Assembly: GCA_030523325.1 (NCBI GenBank)
Contig: JAUNIS010000007.1
Location: 217 to 64,216, forward strand
Length of the DNA stretch: 64,000 nt
Direction: 5' to 3'
DNA from: Phascolarctobacterium sp.
GTDB lineage: Bacteria; Bacillota; Negativicutes; Acidaminococcales; Acidaminococcaceae
Part shown: positions 32,917 through 41,910 of the stretch, one piece after another
Layout of the letters: the number at the start of each line of letters is the position of its first letter
Position numbering within the stretch: the first letter of the stretch is position 1
Made by a program: the position numbers and the translations under genes
Notes under the pieces: generated by a model
The model's input: only the letters and a program-made list of their open reading frames with translations
Databases searched by the model: none
What the model was told of the DNA's origin: nothing

Positions 32917-33795
32917 CTATTTAGATTTTTTGAATGCATTCTTAAGAATTTTCTCGTATCTCGCAGAAATGTAATATTTATAAAATTCCTTTTGTATTGG
33001 AGAAAGGTATTCCTCTTGGTCTATAAAAGCATTAATTTCATTCAAGTCGATTCTCTTAATCATTCTTTCAAGTGCATTACCACAATTTTCATCATTCATT
33101 AAAGTAAGAAAATCGTAATAATTTATTTTCTTGCCGTTATAATGAATGGCAGATGTGGGAAAACGATAAATTCTTGCATTGAGTTCATCTACATTCTGTA
33201 AAACCTTAACCATAACTTTTTCGTCTGCTTGCGGCAACAAGCAACTGCCACAATCAAAAACAGGAGCAATTCTTGTCGAATCATTTGCCGGTTGATATAA
33301 AAAGCCCCAATTGCCGTTGTGCCTATCAAAATTTCCTAGCAGAGCATCAACTATGAAAACATTCCAAAAGTGATCTAATAATGTTTCTGGATTAACAAAT
33401 TGCTGCTTCTCTATCGTTTCCAACAAATCATCTAGTTCCGTCCCTGCCCCCTCATGTTCAGAATCAATAATAGTGTTCTTTATAGAACAAAAATCATAGA
33501 GAATACTTCCATCCGCCGTAAAATCTTCACATGCGCAAACTATTTTCTCCTTGTTGCCTACAAAATATGTGCCAAGCATTGTCTTTTGAGCATCAATACC
33601 AAGCATATTAAATATCGTGCTTCCAATATGTTCCGAGAAACAGCTGTTTGTGTAAGATAAATCAGTTGGTTTATTTTTACCAGAAGGTGGGAACTTCAAC
33701 ATATATTGCTTCCCATTATATTCAATAGCTATTTTTTTACCATTTGCTCCGCTATACGCTTTTGCTAGAATTCTTTTGCATTGAGTAAAATTCAT
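32917..33795 (-). CDS. HipA-like Ser/Thr kinase toxin
   Basis: 292 residues. Kinase core motifs of the HipA/CtkA group: YMLKFPPSG (ATP-binding Lys34), VDALLGNFDRHNGNWGFL (150-166, catalytic Asp and Asn) and APVFDCGSCLLP (Asp181, metal). It lacks the extra N-terminal domain of full HipA and so is a compact version. HipA kinases phosphorylate a cellular target and halt growth. Directly behind an XRE-type regulator (9-nt gap), as in two-gene toxin-antitoxin pairs. Confidence 0.8.
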   Translation of the reverse strand: MNFTQCKRILAKAYSGANGKKIAIEYNGKQYMLKFPPSGKNKPTDLSYTNSCFSEHIGSTIFNMLGIDAQKTMLGTYFVGNKEKIVCACEDFTADGSILYDFCSIKNTIIDSEHEGAGTELDDLLETIEKQQFVNPETLLDHFWNVFIVDALLGNFDRHNGNWGFLYQPANDSTRIAPVFDCGSCLLPQADEKVMVKVLQNVDELNARIYRFPTSAIHYNGKKINYYDFLTLMNDENCGNALERMIKRIDLNEINAFIDQEEYLSPIQKEFYKYYISARYEKILKNAFKKSK

Positions 33796-33804
33796 TTCGT
33801 CACC

Positions 33805-34209
33805 TTACAAATACTTATCTCTTAAATACTGAGCATGTTCATGTGTGATACTTTGCTCGTTTATTTCAGCGCAATTAATGCTGCCGTAAAGTTCTCCCCA
33901 TAAACAGTCTAGCAAGGAAGATTTTTCCTTAAGGCCTTTTTTATATGCGTCCAAATCATCCTGTAAATATTTCGGAAGACCACATTCCCAGGATTTTATG
34001 ATTGCAGCCTTTTCTATGCTATCACGGATAAGATCTTCTATAGAAACGCCTAGAACCGAGCTAATTTTATAGAGAGTTTCACCAGAACATTTTTCGATAC
34101 GTGTTTTACCATTCATAATGTCGCTTAAGGTAGCATGTGGTACGCCACTTTGAATGGCCAATTTATATTGAGTCATATTTTTTTCTTTTAGTAACTTACT
34201 AATCTTCAT
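33805..34209 (-). CDS. XRE-family antitoxin/regulator (HipB-like)
   Basis: 134 residues. N-terminal helix-turn-helix KISKLLKEKNMTQYKLAIQS followed by GVPHATLSDIMNGKTRIE. The C-terminal half (WECGLPKYLQDDLDAYKKG and onward) is helical and probably binds the toxin. First gene of the pair, likely autorepressing. Start at the ATG 6 nt after AGGTGAT; the longer frame would start at GTG within it. Confidence 0.8.
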   Translation of the reverse strand: MKISKLLKEKNMTQYKLAIQSGVPHATLSDIMNGKTRIEKCSGETLYKISSVLGVSIEDLIRDSIEKAAIIKSWECGLPKYLQDDLDAYKKGLKEKSSLLDCLWGELYGSINCAEINEQSITHEHAQYLRDKYL

Positions 34210-34338
34210 ACATATCACCTACTTTGAAGATTATTATATATCGTTACGCCGAAATAGTCAAACATTCTGTAAATTGCATTAGCATTCAAAAAACAGCAGA
34301 TTATTATGCTCCAAACTACTTATTTTACAGACAAAAAA

Positions 34339-34398
34339 TAAACCGTCTCCAGATAATCGTTACAATCAAGTGTTACGATTGACAGAAGAGACGGTTTA
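34339..34398. terminator. Hairpin upstream of the HipB-like gene
   Basis: Outer stem TAAACCGTCTC/GAGACGGTTTA with an inner AATCGT/ACGATT pairing; on the minus strand it is followed by ATTTTTT. Confidence 0.7.
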
Positions 34399-34413
34399 TA
34401 TATTTAAGTATAA

Positions 34414-34503
34414 AGCTGGCAGCCTACGTGTTGAACCAAGAGACAAGTAGTGGGTGCCAACGCATTTAACGTAGGATTAAAAATGAACTCTTTGCTGCAA
34501 GCT
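34414..34503. ncRNA. Structured region, unidentified RNA candidate
   Basis: Two nested pairings: AGCTnGCAGC/GCTGCnAGCT (34494-34503 with 34414-34423) and CCTACGT/ACGTAGG (34423-34429 with 34469-34475). The enclosed minus-strand sequence includes GGCACCC and TTGGTTCAACACG. A terminator follows on the minus strand (34339-34398). No open frame. I cannot assign a class; a 6S-like RNA was considered, but the length (about 90 nt) is too small unless the RNA extends upstream. The rest of 34504-34687 shows no gene. Confidence 0.3.
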
Positions 34504-34687
34504 ATGAACTATGCAACTATCAACTCTCAGCTGTGATCTTTGTGCTATGTACTATCTTTTCCTGTGAAAAGTGGCAAAAATGCTCTTTCAAAAATCACAT
34601 ACTGAATTTTCGGTTCTTCGCTAGTCCTATACTAAATATCTAAATTTATTGGTGTACCTCTATCTCTTAACTAAGGGAACTCTAATC

Positions 34688-34855
34688 TTATTTTTGATTA
34701 ATCGAAGGCATGGGGTCAGTTATCTCTTTATTCGATTTTTCGTAAACCACATATGCGGCTAAGCCAACCGCTACTACAGTTGCTGCTACGGTCCAACTAC
34801 AAGTCGTGAGGAGAGTTGTGGTACCAATGAGAGTATAACCAATATTATCGTGCAT
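34688..34855 (-). CDS. Small membrane peptide, 55 aa
   Basis: ATG frame with GAAAGAAGG upstream. One transmembrane helix (WTVAATVVAVGLAAYVVYEK) and a polar tail (SNKEITDPMPSINQK). Relative of the 47-aa peptide at 23913 by the VAVGxAAYxxY pattern, although 10 kb away beyond the IS cluster, which suggests the accessory island once extended to 35 kb. Confidence 0.55.
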   Translation of the reverse strand: MHDNIGYTLIGTTTLLTTCSWTVAATVVAVGLAAYVVYEKSNKEITDPMPSINQK

Positions 34856-34914
34856 ATGACAGCCTTCTTTCTGTTAACTCAATAAAGAGTCCAAGAATCA
34901 AAATAATTTACCAA

Positions 34915-35034
34915 TTAATCGGGCTCTAACTGTTTTAGTAGGAATGCGTATTTTTCAGCATCATCCATTTGATTATTTTTAACACACTCGGTTATGTTGT
35001 TTTTCAATTTTTTGTTTAGTTGTTCAATTTCATT
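34915..35034 (-). pseudogene. C-terminal fragment of a coiled-coil protein
   Basis: Open, startless frame EIEQLNKKLKNNITECVKNN then MDDAEKYAFLLKQLEPD. It is cut at 35034 by sequence belonging to the oppositely oriented secreted-protein fragment. Charge pattern and length look genuine. Confidence 0.4.
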
Positions 35035-35070
35035 TTACAATTTACCTCATTTTTACAAAGGAGAAAAATC

Positions 35071-35205
35071 ATGAACGCAAAACAAAAATTCTTAACCATG
35101 CTTGTAGCTTGCGTAGGTTTCGCAAGCACATCTTTAGCTTCCGAACTCGTCTACCACGACTCTAACGGAAACCTGCGTTCTAAACCCTTATTATTTTACT
35201 TTTAA
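35071..35205 (+). pseudogene. Truncated TEEEY-family secreted protein
   Basis: Signal peptide MNAKQKFLTMLVACVGFAST, then SLASELVYHDSNGNLRSK matches the mature start of the proteins at 16249 and 16862 (SELxxxDDGxLHY). After about 20 mature residues the frame ends in PLLFYF and runs into the convergent gene, so it is a truncated member. AAGGAGAAAAATC precedes the ATG. Confidence 0.5.
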
Positions 35206-35657
35206 TATTCTGTTGGCAGAAGTAATGCAAAAAGCAGCGGATCTTTTTCACCTAAAGAAAGATAAAAGGTGTATTCCGTTTCTTGAAGTGTTTCTTCAGA
35301 CTCAGGGTTGAAAGGGAAGCTTGTATCGTCGATGCCTTGCGAAACTAAGCAAGCTTCATCACCTTTATCACCCAAAGCAAAGTTAGAAATCTTCAGCTCG
35401 CCTTTGTTTTTGTTATTTACTTTGAGCTTTACTAAAAACATATCGTTAGACGCATCCTCTTGGTAAGCTTGGGTCAGCTTGTCAAGATGACTTGCAACCA
35501 TTTCTACGAGCCAAAGTCCATCTAAACGCGTTACGATTTGGCATAAGCCTTCGGAAAAAACTAAAGCATTGCAATTGGGTGCACTAAAAAATGTTCCCGA
35601 AAAACCAGGTCTTTCTAAAATGCTTTGATACAAAGTAAATTTTTCTTCGTTCGTCAT
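35202..35657 (-). CDS. DUF6876-like hypothetical protein, 151 aa
   Basis: GFSGTFFSAPNCNALVFSEGLCQIVTRLDGLWLVEMVASHL resembles the core of DUF6876 proteins (FTGT, then TDGV, then YWLLDxIxSH). No signal or membrane segment; cytoplasmic. Overlaps the convergent fragment by 4 nt. GGAG upstream of the ATG. Function unknown. Confidence 0.55.
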   Translation of the reverse strand: MTNEEKFTLYQSILERPGFSGTFFSAPNCNALVFSEGLCQIVTRLDGLWLVEMVASHLDKLTQAYQEDASNDMFLVKLKVNNKNKGELKISNFALGDKGDEACLVSQGIDDTSFPFNPESEETLQETEYTFYLSLGEKDPLLFALLLPTEY

Positions 35658-35725
35658 AACTTCTCCTTGAAAAACTGCCGATTGACGCAGATTTATTTTT
35701 ACAAATCTATATTCTCGTTACGGAT

Positions 35726-35936
35726 AGACAACTCAGCTGACCTGATTTTCGCCCCCACACTCGCCTGCTGGAAGGTTCGCTCCTAAGCATTTCTCGCTCC
35801 CCACTACTACTCCTCTCGCCTTTTTGCGGCAGGTCTTACATCTAAGCTGCACCGTGCTCACAGTCCATTTGACTGCTTACGTGGATCGTTTCGCCTGCAA
35901 CTGGCCTCGACTTTCAACCACAGACCTGAGTTGTCC
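35726..35936 (-). ncRNA. Structured non-coding RNA (about 211 nt), raiA-motif candidate
   Basis: No reading frame. Ends pair through an 11-bp stem: GGACAACTCAG at the 5' end (35926-35936) and CTGAGTTGTCT at the 3' end. Inside are several small hairpins (CAGTC/GACTG, CTTA/TAAG, GCC/GGC) and many GAAA/GCGA loops on the minus strand only. A TTGCAG-17-TATAAT promoter ends 6 nt before the first G, which fixes strand and start. The branched fold and size suit the raiA motif better than a 6S rod, but I cannot verify the family. Confidence 0.6.
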
Positions 35937-35941
35937 ATAAC

Positions 35942-35970
35942 ATTATAAGCGTAAGAAAAATTTTCTGCAA
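35942..35970 (-). promoter_or_regulatory. Sigma-A-type promoter of the structured RNA
   Basis: TTGCAG (35965-35970) and TATAAT (35942-35947) with 17 bp between, on the minus strand. Confidence 0.75.
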
Positions 35971-36067
35971 CCCCCAAAAGGTCTCTTTTCAATTTTTAAA
36001 TGACGTGTTATACTATCTCTACACTAAATTGGACCGTGAAATTGAAAAAAACTATAGGTAGTATAAG

Positions 36068-36667
36068 ATGATTGCCATACCACAATGTCTAGATTTCCCA
36101 GATGCTCACCGGACGAAAGAGATCTGTGATTTCTATTTAAAAATGTTAGAAATAAAAAATAGAGAATTATATTTACATAGTCAACAGGTTGCCAACTACG
36201 CAGCAAGTACAGCCGCTAAGCTTGGTCTTCCCGCGGCCGAGGTCGCTCGCATTAAAACTGCAGCTCAACTCCATGATATTGGTCAGCTTGGTATCCCCAA
36301 TATGATCCTTGCCAAGTTTCCCTACCTTTCCACCCGCGAATATACTGTGTATAAGCGGCATGCAATTGCAGGTGCAGCCATGCTAGAGAATATGCCCGAG
36401 CTCATGTATATCGCCGATATTATTCGCGCTCACCATGAAAAATGGGACGGCACAGGTTTTCCAAAGCGCCTCAAGGGACAAAACATCCCTCTTGGTGCGC
36501 GTATTATTGCCGTATGTAATTATTACGACCGTTACCTGAACCCTTGCACCCAATACTGGTGCATTAAACACGGAGACGCCACCAAGGAGCTCTTAGACAA
36601 AATTGGTCTCGACTTCGACCAAACTGTCGTCAAAGCTTTCATCGAATCCGTTCTTCCAAAAAAATAA
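36068..36667 (+). CDS. HD-GYP domain protein, 199 aa
   Basis: Has AAQLHDIGQLGIPNMIL (HD and GIP motifs), RHAIAGAAML, and HHEKWDGTGFPKRLKGQNIPLGARII with the DGTGYP-like core (GF for GY), then DRY. HD-GYP proteins hydrolyse cyclic di-nucleotides. There is no receiver or sensor domain, so a single-domain enzyme. Followed by its own terminator. Divergent from the structured RNA. Confidence 0.85.
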   Translation: MIAIPQCLDFPDAHRTKEICDFYLKMLEIKNRELYLHSQQVANYAASTAAKLGLPAAEVARIKTAAQLHDIGQLGIPNMILAKFPYLSTREYTVYKRHAIAGAAMLENMPELMYIADIIRAHHEKWDGTGFPKRLKGQNIPLGARIIAVCNYYDRYLNPCTQYWCIKHGDATKELLDKIGLDFDQTVVKAFIESVLPKK

Positions 36668-36706
36668 ATCTCTCGAACCACGTTACTGGTCCGAGAGATT
36701 TTTTAT
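36668..36706 (+). terminator. Terminator after the HD-GYP gene
   Basis: ATCTCTCGnACCA/TGGTnCGAGAGAT stem followed by TTTTTTA. Confidence 0.85.
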
Positions 36707-36750
36707 TTTACTTTTAAAACTCAGCACGAAAAATTTTCGAACCGTAAAGC

Positions 36751-36865
36751 GCAGGAAAAATTTCTTTAGACGAGGCCGCAGGAAAATTTGCTTGGGGGAC
36801 AGTACTAACACGTACGGACCACAAGCAAATTCTTCGAGAACGAAGTATGAAGGAATTTTAACAAG
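36751..36865. repeat. 115-bp palindromic repeat, copy 1
   Basis: Begins GCAGGAAAAATTTCT and ends GGAATTTTAACAAG. Contains the inverted pair AATTTGCTTG/CAAGCAAATT. Same length as the copy at 36900-37014. Confidence 0.85.
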
Positions 36866-36899
36866 ATGTTTTCTTCTAACCCGCGATTTTAAGAACGAC

Positions 36900-37014
36900 G
36901 CAGGAAAAATTTCTCTAGGCGAGGCCGCAGGAGAATTTGCTTGGGGGATAGTACAGATTAGTACAGACCCCAAGCAAATTCGACGAGAACGAAGCATAGA
37001 GGAATTTTAACAAG
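36900..37014. repeat. 115-bp palindromic repeat, copy 2
   Basis: Second copy, with a better inverted pair (AATTTGCTTGGGG/CCCCAAGCAAATT). It ends 3 bp before the stop codon of the PFOR gene and may serve as its 3' hairpin. Confidence 0.85.
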
Positions 37015-37017
37015 TCG

Positions 37018-40000
37018 TTAACCCTTGGCGAGTTTTTGGTATCCAGCCAACCTCTCCATCGCATCCTTTTCCGTCTTTTGGAAGAGAGCTTCTGCAGTAT
37101 CGGGGAAGAGCTTCTTGAGAGAGCTAAAACGAACCTCGCCCATGAGGAATTCACGGAAGTTGGCAGTAGGTTCCTTGCTATCAAGAATGAACGGATTCTT
37201 GCCTTCTTCTTTGAGTTGCGGATTATAACGATAGGTTGCCCAATAACCACATTCAACTGCACGTTTTTCTTCCAATTGGCTGCAGCCCATGCCTACTTGC
37301 AGACCATGGTTAATGCAAGGAGAATAGCAAATGATGAGAGACGGACCATGATAAGCTTCTGCTTCGGCAATAGCCTTCAAGGTTTGAGCCTTGTCGTAAC
37401 CCATAGCAACTTGTGCTACGTAAACATAGCCATAGCTCATAGCCATCATACCAAGATCTTTCTTCTTAGTCTTCTTGCCGGATGCTGCGAACTTAGCAAT
37501 AGCCGCAGTCGGAGTGGACTTGGAAGCTTGACCGCCTGTATTGGAATATACCTCCGTATCAAATACCATAATGTTAACGTCTTCGCCAGATGCAAGTACG
37601 TGGTCAACACCACCGTAACCGATATCGTAAGCCCAACCGTCACCGCCAAAGATCCAGTGAGAACGTTTGATGAAGAAAATCTTTTCTTCAAGGAGAGCTT
37701 TACATTTATCACATTCGCCTGCATATTTTTCGAGCACAGCTGTGAGTGCATCTGCTCTCTCACGAGTGCCTTCGCCCTCGTTCATATTAGCGAGCCAATT
37801 TTCCATAGCTTCACGCAAATCTTGAGGAATGTCACCAGCCAATGCTTCTTTAACCATATTAGCTACACGGTCACGGGATTGAATTGCGCCTAAGCACATA
37901 CCTAAACCGTATTCGGCATTGTCTTCGAAGAGGGAGTTCGCCCAAGTAGGACCGTGACCGCATTTATTAGTTGTATACGGCATGGAAGGAGCAGAGCCAC
38001 CCCAAATAGAAGAGCAACCGGATGCATTAGCGATGGTCATGCGATCGCCACACAATTGCGTAACAATTTTTGCGTACGGAGTCTCGCCGCAGCCACCACA
38101 GGAACCGTTGAACTCGAAGAGAGGTTGTTCAAATTGAGAACCTTTAACAGTTTTCTTGTTCATCGGGTTCGGTTTTTGTGCAACTTCTTTAACAGCATAG
38201 GTCCAAGCATCTGCTTGAGCAACTTGGGTAGCAATCGGTTTCATGACGAGAGCCTTGCCTTTCGGAGCCGGGCAAATTTGAGCGCAGTTGCCGCAACCAG
38301 TGCAGTCCATAGGAGATACTTGCATGGTGAAAAGATAAGGCTTAGCACCGATAGCCGGTTTGGATTGCATGCATGCGGGAGCCTTAGCTGCTTCTTCTTC
38401 AGTCATGAGGACAGGACGAATAGCTGCGTGAGGACAAATAAATGCGCATTGGTTACATTGAATACATGTATCTGCGTTCCATTCGGGTACGTCGATAGCA
38501 GTGCCGCGTTTTTCATAAGCAGCCGTACCAGTCGGGAAGGTGCCGTCCGGCATATCCTTGAAGATACTTACAGGTAAGTTGTCGCCTTCGAGACGGTTCA
38601 TCGGTACAAGAATCTTGTCGATGAATTCATTGCCAGTAGGTTCAGGTGCACCAACAGATGTATCTGCATTAGCCCAAGCTGCCGGAACAGGAATCTCTAC
38701 GATAGCATTGATGCCCATATCGATGGCTGCATTATTCATGACGACAATCTTTTGACCCTTCTTACCATAAGAATGTTCAACAGCATCCTTCAAATATTTA
38801 ACAGCATCCTCGATAGGAATGATGTCAGCAAGTTTAAAGAAAGCAGATTGCATAATCATATTGATGCGACCACCAAGTCCGATTTCTTTGGCAATCTTAA
38901 CTGCGTCAATGGTATAGAATTTAACTTCGTTATCGGCAAAATATTTTTTAATTTTACCTGGAAGATGTGCGTCTACCTCTTCAGGAGACCAGGTGCAGTT
39001 CAAAAGGAAAATGCCGCCCTTCTTGAGTCCGGAGGTTACGTCATATTTATCTACATAGCTTTGGTTATGTACGGCAACATAGTCAGCTTTGTTAATGAGG
39101 TACGGAGCCATAATCGGAGTATTGCCAAAACGCAAGTGGGATACGGTAATGCCGCCAGATTTTTTGGAGTCGTAGTGGAAATAACCTTGCGCATACATAT
39201 CGGTATAGTCGCCGATAATTTTGATAGCAGATTTATTTGCACCAACAGTACCATCAGAGCCAAGACCCCAGAACTTACAAGCTTTGGTGCCAGCCGGATT
39301 AACGTCGATATCACGAGAAGCTGTAAGGCTGGTATTAGTCAAGTCTTCGATAATACCAACGGTAAAATTATTTTTAGGTTCAGCTGCTACAAGATTTTCA
39401 AAGGTTGCAACAACATCCTTAGGAAGAATATCCTTGGAGCCCAAACCATAACGACCACCAACGATCATAGGTTTACGTTTGGATTGGAAGAAAGCAGTGC
39501 AAACATCAAGATAGAGAGGTTCGCCATAGGAACCAGGTTCTTTGGTGCGGTCGAGGACAGCAATACGTTCAACAGTTTCAGGAATTGCACCTAAGAAATG
39601 TTTAACGGAGAACGGACGATAAAGATGTACGCATAGTACACCATATTTGCCACCTTCTTCGTTGAGCTTTTCAACTACGCGACGAACGGTATCGCAGCCA
39701 GAACCCATTACAACGATCATATCGGTTGCATCGGGTGCACCATAATAATTGAAGAGATGATATTCACGGCCCGTAACCTTGGAAATTTGACTCATGTAAT
39801 CTTCAACAATTTCCGGAAGAGCTTCATAATAGCTGTTAACGGATTCACGAGTTTGGAAATAAATGTCCGGGTTTTGTGCTGTGCCACGAATAACCGGTTC
39901 ATCCGGATTCATAGAACGTTTACGGAATGCTTTCACAGCATCCATATCTAACATTTTACCGAGATCTTCGTAATCGATGAGCTCGATTTTTTGAATTTCA

Positions 40001-40530
40001 TGAGAAGTACGGAAACCATCAAAGAAGTTCAGGAAAGGAACGCGACCTTTAATCGCAGAAAGATGAGCAACTGCAGATAAGTCCATAACCTCTTGTACGG
40101 AGCCTTCAGCCAACATAGCAAAGCCAGTTTGACGGCAAGCCATAACATCTTGGTGGTCGCCGAAAATAGAAAGTGAGCTAGTTGCTAACGCACGGGATGC
40201 AACATGTAAAACGCCCGGCAATAATTCGCCAGAAATTTTATACATGTTAGGAATCATCAAAAGTAAACCTTGGGATGCAGTGTAGGTAGTCGTGAGAGCG
40301 CCAGATTGCAGAGAGCCATGTAATGCACCGGCTGCACCACCTTCGGATTGCATTTCTAAAACCTTAACGCGTTGACCGAATAAGTTCAGCTTGCCTTGAG
40401 CAGACCATTCGTCAACAACTTCTGCCATGGGAGAAGATGGAGTGATGGGGAAAATTGCAGCAACATCAGTAAATGCATAAGATACATAAGCCGCAGCTGT
40501 GTTGCCGTCCATGGTTTTCATTTGAGCCAT
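37018..40530 (-). CDS. nifJ: Pyruvate:ferredoxin (flavodoxin) oxidoreductase, copy 1
   Basis: 1170 residues, the usual length of single-chain PFOR. It converts pyruvate and CoA to acetyl-CoA, CO2 and reduced ferredoxin. Two 4Fe-4S motifs (CIQCNQCAFICPHAAIRP; DCTGCGNCAQICPAPKG), the GSCGGCGETPYAK region of the third cluster and the thiamine-diphosphate site (GDGWAYDIGYGG ... FDTEVYSNTGGQASKSTP) are intact. Sequence is close to copy 2 throughout. Cytoplasmic; central to energy metabolism of this anaerobe. Confidence 0.97.
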   Translation of the reverse strand: MAQMKTMDGNTAAAYVSYAFTDVAAIFPITPSSPMAEVVDEWSAQGKLNLFGQRVKVLEMQSEGGAAGALHGSLQSGALTTTYTASQGLLLMIPNMYKISGELLPGVLHVASRALATSSLSIFGDHQDVMACRQTGFAMLAEGSVQEVMDLSAVAHLSAIKGRVPFLNFFDGFRTSHEIQKIELIDYEDLGKMLDMDAVKAFRKRSMNPDEPVIRGTAQNPDIYFQTRESVNSYYEALPEIVEDYMSQISKVTGREYHLFNYYGAPDATDMIVVMGSGCDTVRRVVEKLNEEGGKYGVLCVHLYRPFSVKHFLGAIPETVERIAVLDRTKEPGSYGEPLYLDVCTAFFQSKRKPMIVGGRYGLGSKDILPKDVVATFENLVAAEPKNNFTVGIIEDLTNTSLTASRDIDVNPAGTKACKFWGLGSDGTVGANKSAIKIIGDYTDMYAQGYFHYDSKKSGGITVSHLRFGNTPIMAPYLINKADYVAVHNQSYVDKYDVTSGLKKGGIFLLNCTWSPEEVDAHLPGKIKKYFADNEVKFYTIDAVKIAKEIGLGGRINMIMQSAFFKLADIIPIEDAVKYLKDAVEHSYGKKGQKIVVMNNAAIDMGINAIVEIPVPAAWANADTSVGAPEPTGNEFIDKILVPMNRLEGDNLPVSIFKDMPDGTFPTGTAAYEKRGTAIDVPEWNADTCIQCNQCAFICPHAAIRPVLMTEEEAAKAPACMQSKPAIGAKPYLFTMQVSPMDCTGCGNCAQICPAPKGKALVMKPIATQVAQADAWTYAVKEVAQKPNPMNKKTVKGSQFEQPLFEFNGSCGGCGETPYAKIVTQLCGDRMTIANASGCSSIWGGSAPSMPYTTNKCGHGPTWANSLFEDNAEYGLGMCLGAIQSRDRVANMVKEALAGDIPQDLREAMENWLANMNEGEGTRERADALTAVLEKYAGECDKCKALLEEKIFFIKRSHWIFGGDGWAYDIGYGGVDHVLASGEDVNIMVFDTEVYSNTGGQASKSTPTAAIAKFAASGKKTKKKDLGMMAMSYGYVYVAQVAMGYDKAQTLKAIAEAEAYHGPSLIICYSPCINHGLQVGMGCSQLEEKRAVECGYWATYRYNPQLKEEGKNPFILDSKEPTANFREFLMGEVRFSSLKKLFPDTAEALFQKTEKDAMERLAGYQKLAKG

Positions 40531-40680
40531 GATTTTACCTTCTTTCCGTATAATTTTTTTGAATAAAGATGTAACAATAATGTTTCATTATAAAACGTTC
40601 AGCCATCTTGCTATATTATAGCAGGATTTGTTTATATTTTCTACAAGTTTTCAGAAAATTTAGTTAAGTATACTTTATCA

Positions 40681-40710
40681 AAAAAAGGGACAGCCGAAGC
40701 CGTCCCCTTG
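40681..40710 (-). terminator. Terminator after the M20 peptidase gene
   Basis: GGGACnGCnnnGCnGTCCC-type stem with a TTTTTTT tail on the minus strand. Confidence 0.8.
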
Positions 40711-40728
40711 AGTAAATTTTTTTATGAA

Positions 40729-41910
40729 TTAATATTTAAATTCACCTAAGTTTAAGCAAAGAGCAGCCAGCCATTTAGTTCTTTCGAACAAGGACTCAAC
40801 AACTGCGTATTCCTTGATAGTGTGATTATCTTCACCGCGTACGCCAAAGGAACAAATAGTAGGAACACCTGCCATAGTCAGATATGAAGCATCGGATACA
40901 CCGCCTAAAACGATTTTGCCTGCTTCATCATAGCCGTAAGCTTTAGCAACATCATTAGCAAGTGTATAAAGTTCCATAATGCCAGGAATAGTTTCAAAGG
41001 CAGGCATTGCTACACGATATTTGTATTGAGTATGGGTACCGTCGATAAAAGTTTTTTTGCAAATCTCTTCAGCAGCAGCAACAGTTTTTTCTAACTCGGA
41101 TTGTTTGAGGAAACGCATATCGATATTGAGCTCGCATTTACCAGGAATTGCGTTGGCAACAGTACCGCCGTGAATAACACCACAGTTAACCGTGCTGCCT
41201 ACTGCAAGATTAGTCAGAGCCTCGAACTCAAGCACCTTGTGACACATCTCGGCTACTGCGTTACGTCCGCCTGCAAAATCGTTGCCCGCATGAGTTGCAA
41301 CACCTGTAACGGTTACATCGAAGCCTACGCGAGCACTACGGCCGATACAAAGATCGTTGTTAACGCGACCGGTTTCCATGTTGAAGGCGCAAATACAACC
41401 TTTAGCGGAATCCATAATAACTTCGCCAGCTTTATCGTTGAATTCATGACAGGATTCTTCGTCAGATACGTAGCAAATACGCAAGGGAGATGCGTTATAA
41501 CCACAAGCGATGAGGGCTTTGATTACATAAAGAGAGATGATAATACCACCGCGCATATCAAGAACGCCAGGACCAAAAGCCTTGCCACCTTCAATTTTAA
41601 ATGGATTGTCAGGATATGTGCCGGGTTTCATAATGGTGTCATAGTGACCGGAGAACAGGATGGGTTTGCCAGGATTTTCACTGCCCCACTCACCTACTAA
41701 ATAATCTTGAGTCTTGTTGCCTTGAGGCAGCAGCTTGCAGGTCAAACCAGCAGCTTCGAATTCTGCTTTAAAACGGTCCACAACATTTTTCAAAGCATCC
41801 AGGTCTTCCGTATGACCTTGGAAATTGGTAATGTCGCGCCATAAATCCAGCATTTCTTGACGATGAGATTCTACATAAGCTTCGATTTCTTGTTTTAAAA
41901 TTACTTGCAT
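40729..41910 (-). CDS. M20 family metallopeptidase (CPG2/ArgE-like)
   Basis: 393 residues from the ATG with GGAGGAG upstream; the longer frame is unlikely. Di-zinc motifs: FSGHYDTIM (His, Asp), GPGVLDMRGGI (bridging Asp), SDEESCHEF (Glu base and ligand) and a C-terminal GEDNHTIKEY (His). The middle THAGNDFAGGRNA fits the dimerisation domain. Resembles glutamate carboxypeptidase-type enzymes; the substrate (N-acyl amino acid or dipeptide) cannot be set. Placed between the two PFOR genes with its own terminator. Confidence 0.88.
   Translation of the reverse strand: MQVILKQEIEAYVESHRQEMLDLWRDITNFQGHTEDLDALKNVVDRFKAEFEAAGLTCKLLPQGNKTQDYLVGEWGSENPGKPILFSGHYDTIMKPGTYPDNPFKIEGGKAFGPGVLDMRGGIIISLYVIKALIACGYNASPLRICYVSDEESCHEFNDKAGEVIMDSAKGCICAFNMETGRVNNDLCIGRSARVGFDVTVTGVATHAGNDFAGGRNAVAEMCHKVLEFEALTNLAVGSTVNCGVIHGGTVANAIPGKCELNIDMRFLKQSELEKTVAAAEEICKKTFIDGTHTQYKYRVAMPAFETIPGIMELYTLANDVAKAYGYDEAGKIVLGGVSDASYLTMAGVPTICSFGVRGEDNHTIKEYAVVESLFERTKWLAALCLNLGEFKY

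Noticed and set aside
34224..34503. tRNA or rRNA remnants between the HipBA-like pair and the 55-aa gene
   Set aside because: No cloverleaf, T-loop or anticodon pattern could be drawn.
35726..35936. Identity as 6S RNA, SRP RNA or RNase P RNA
   Set aside because: No SRP GGAAG/GCAGC core, too short for RNase P, and the branched fold fits a 6S rod poorly; left as unassigned with raiA as first guess.
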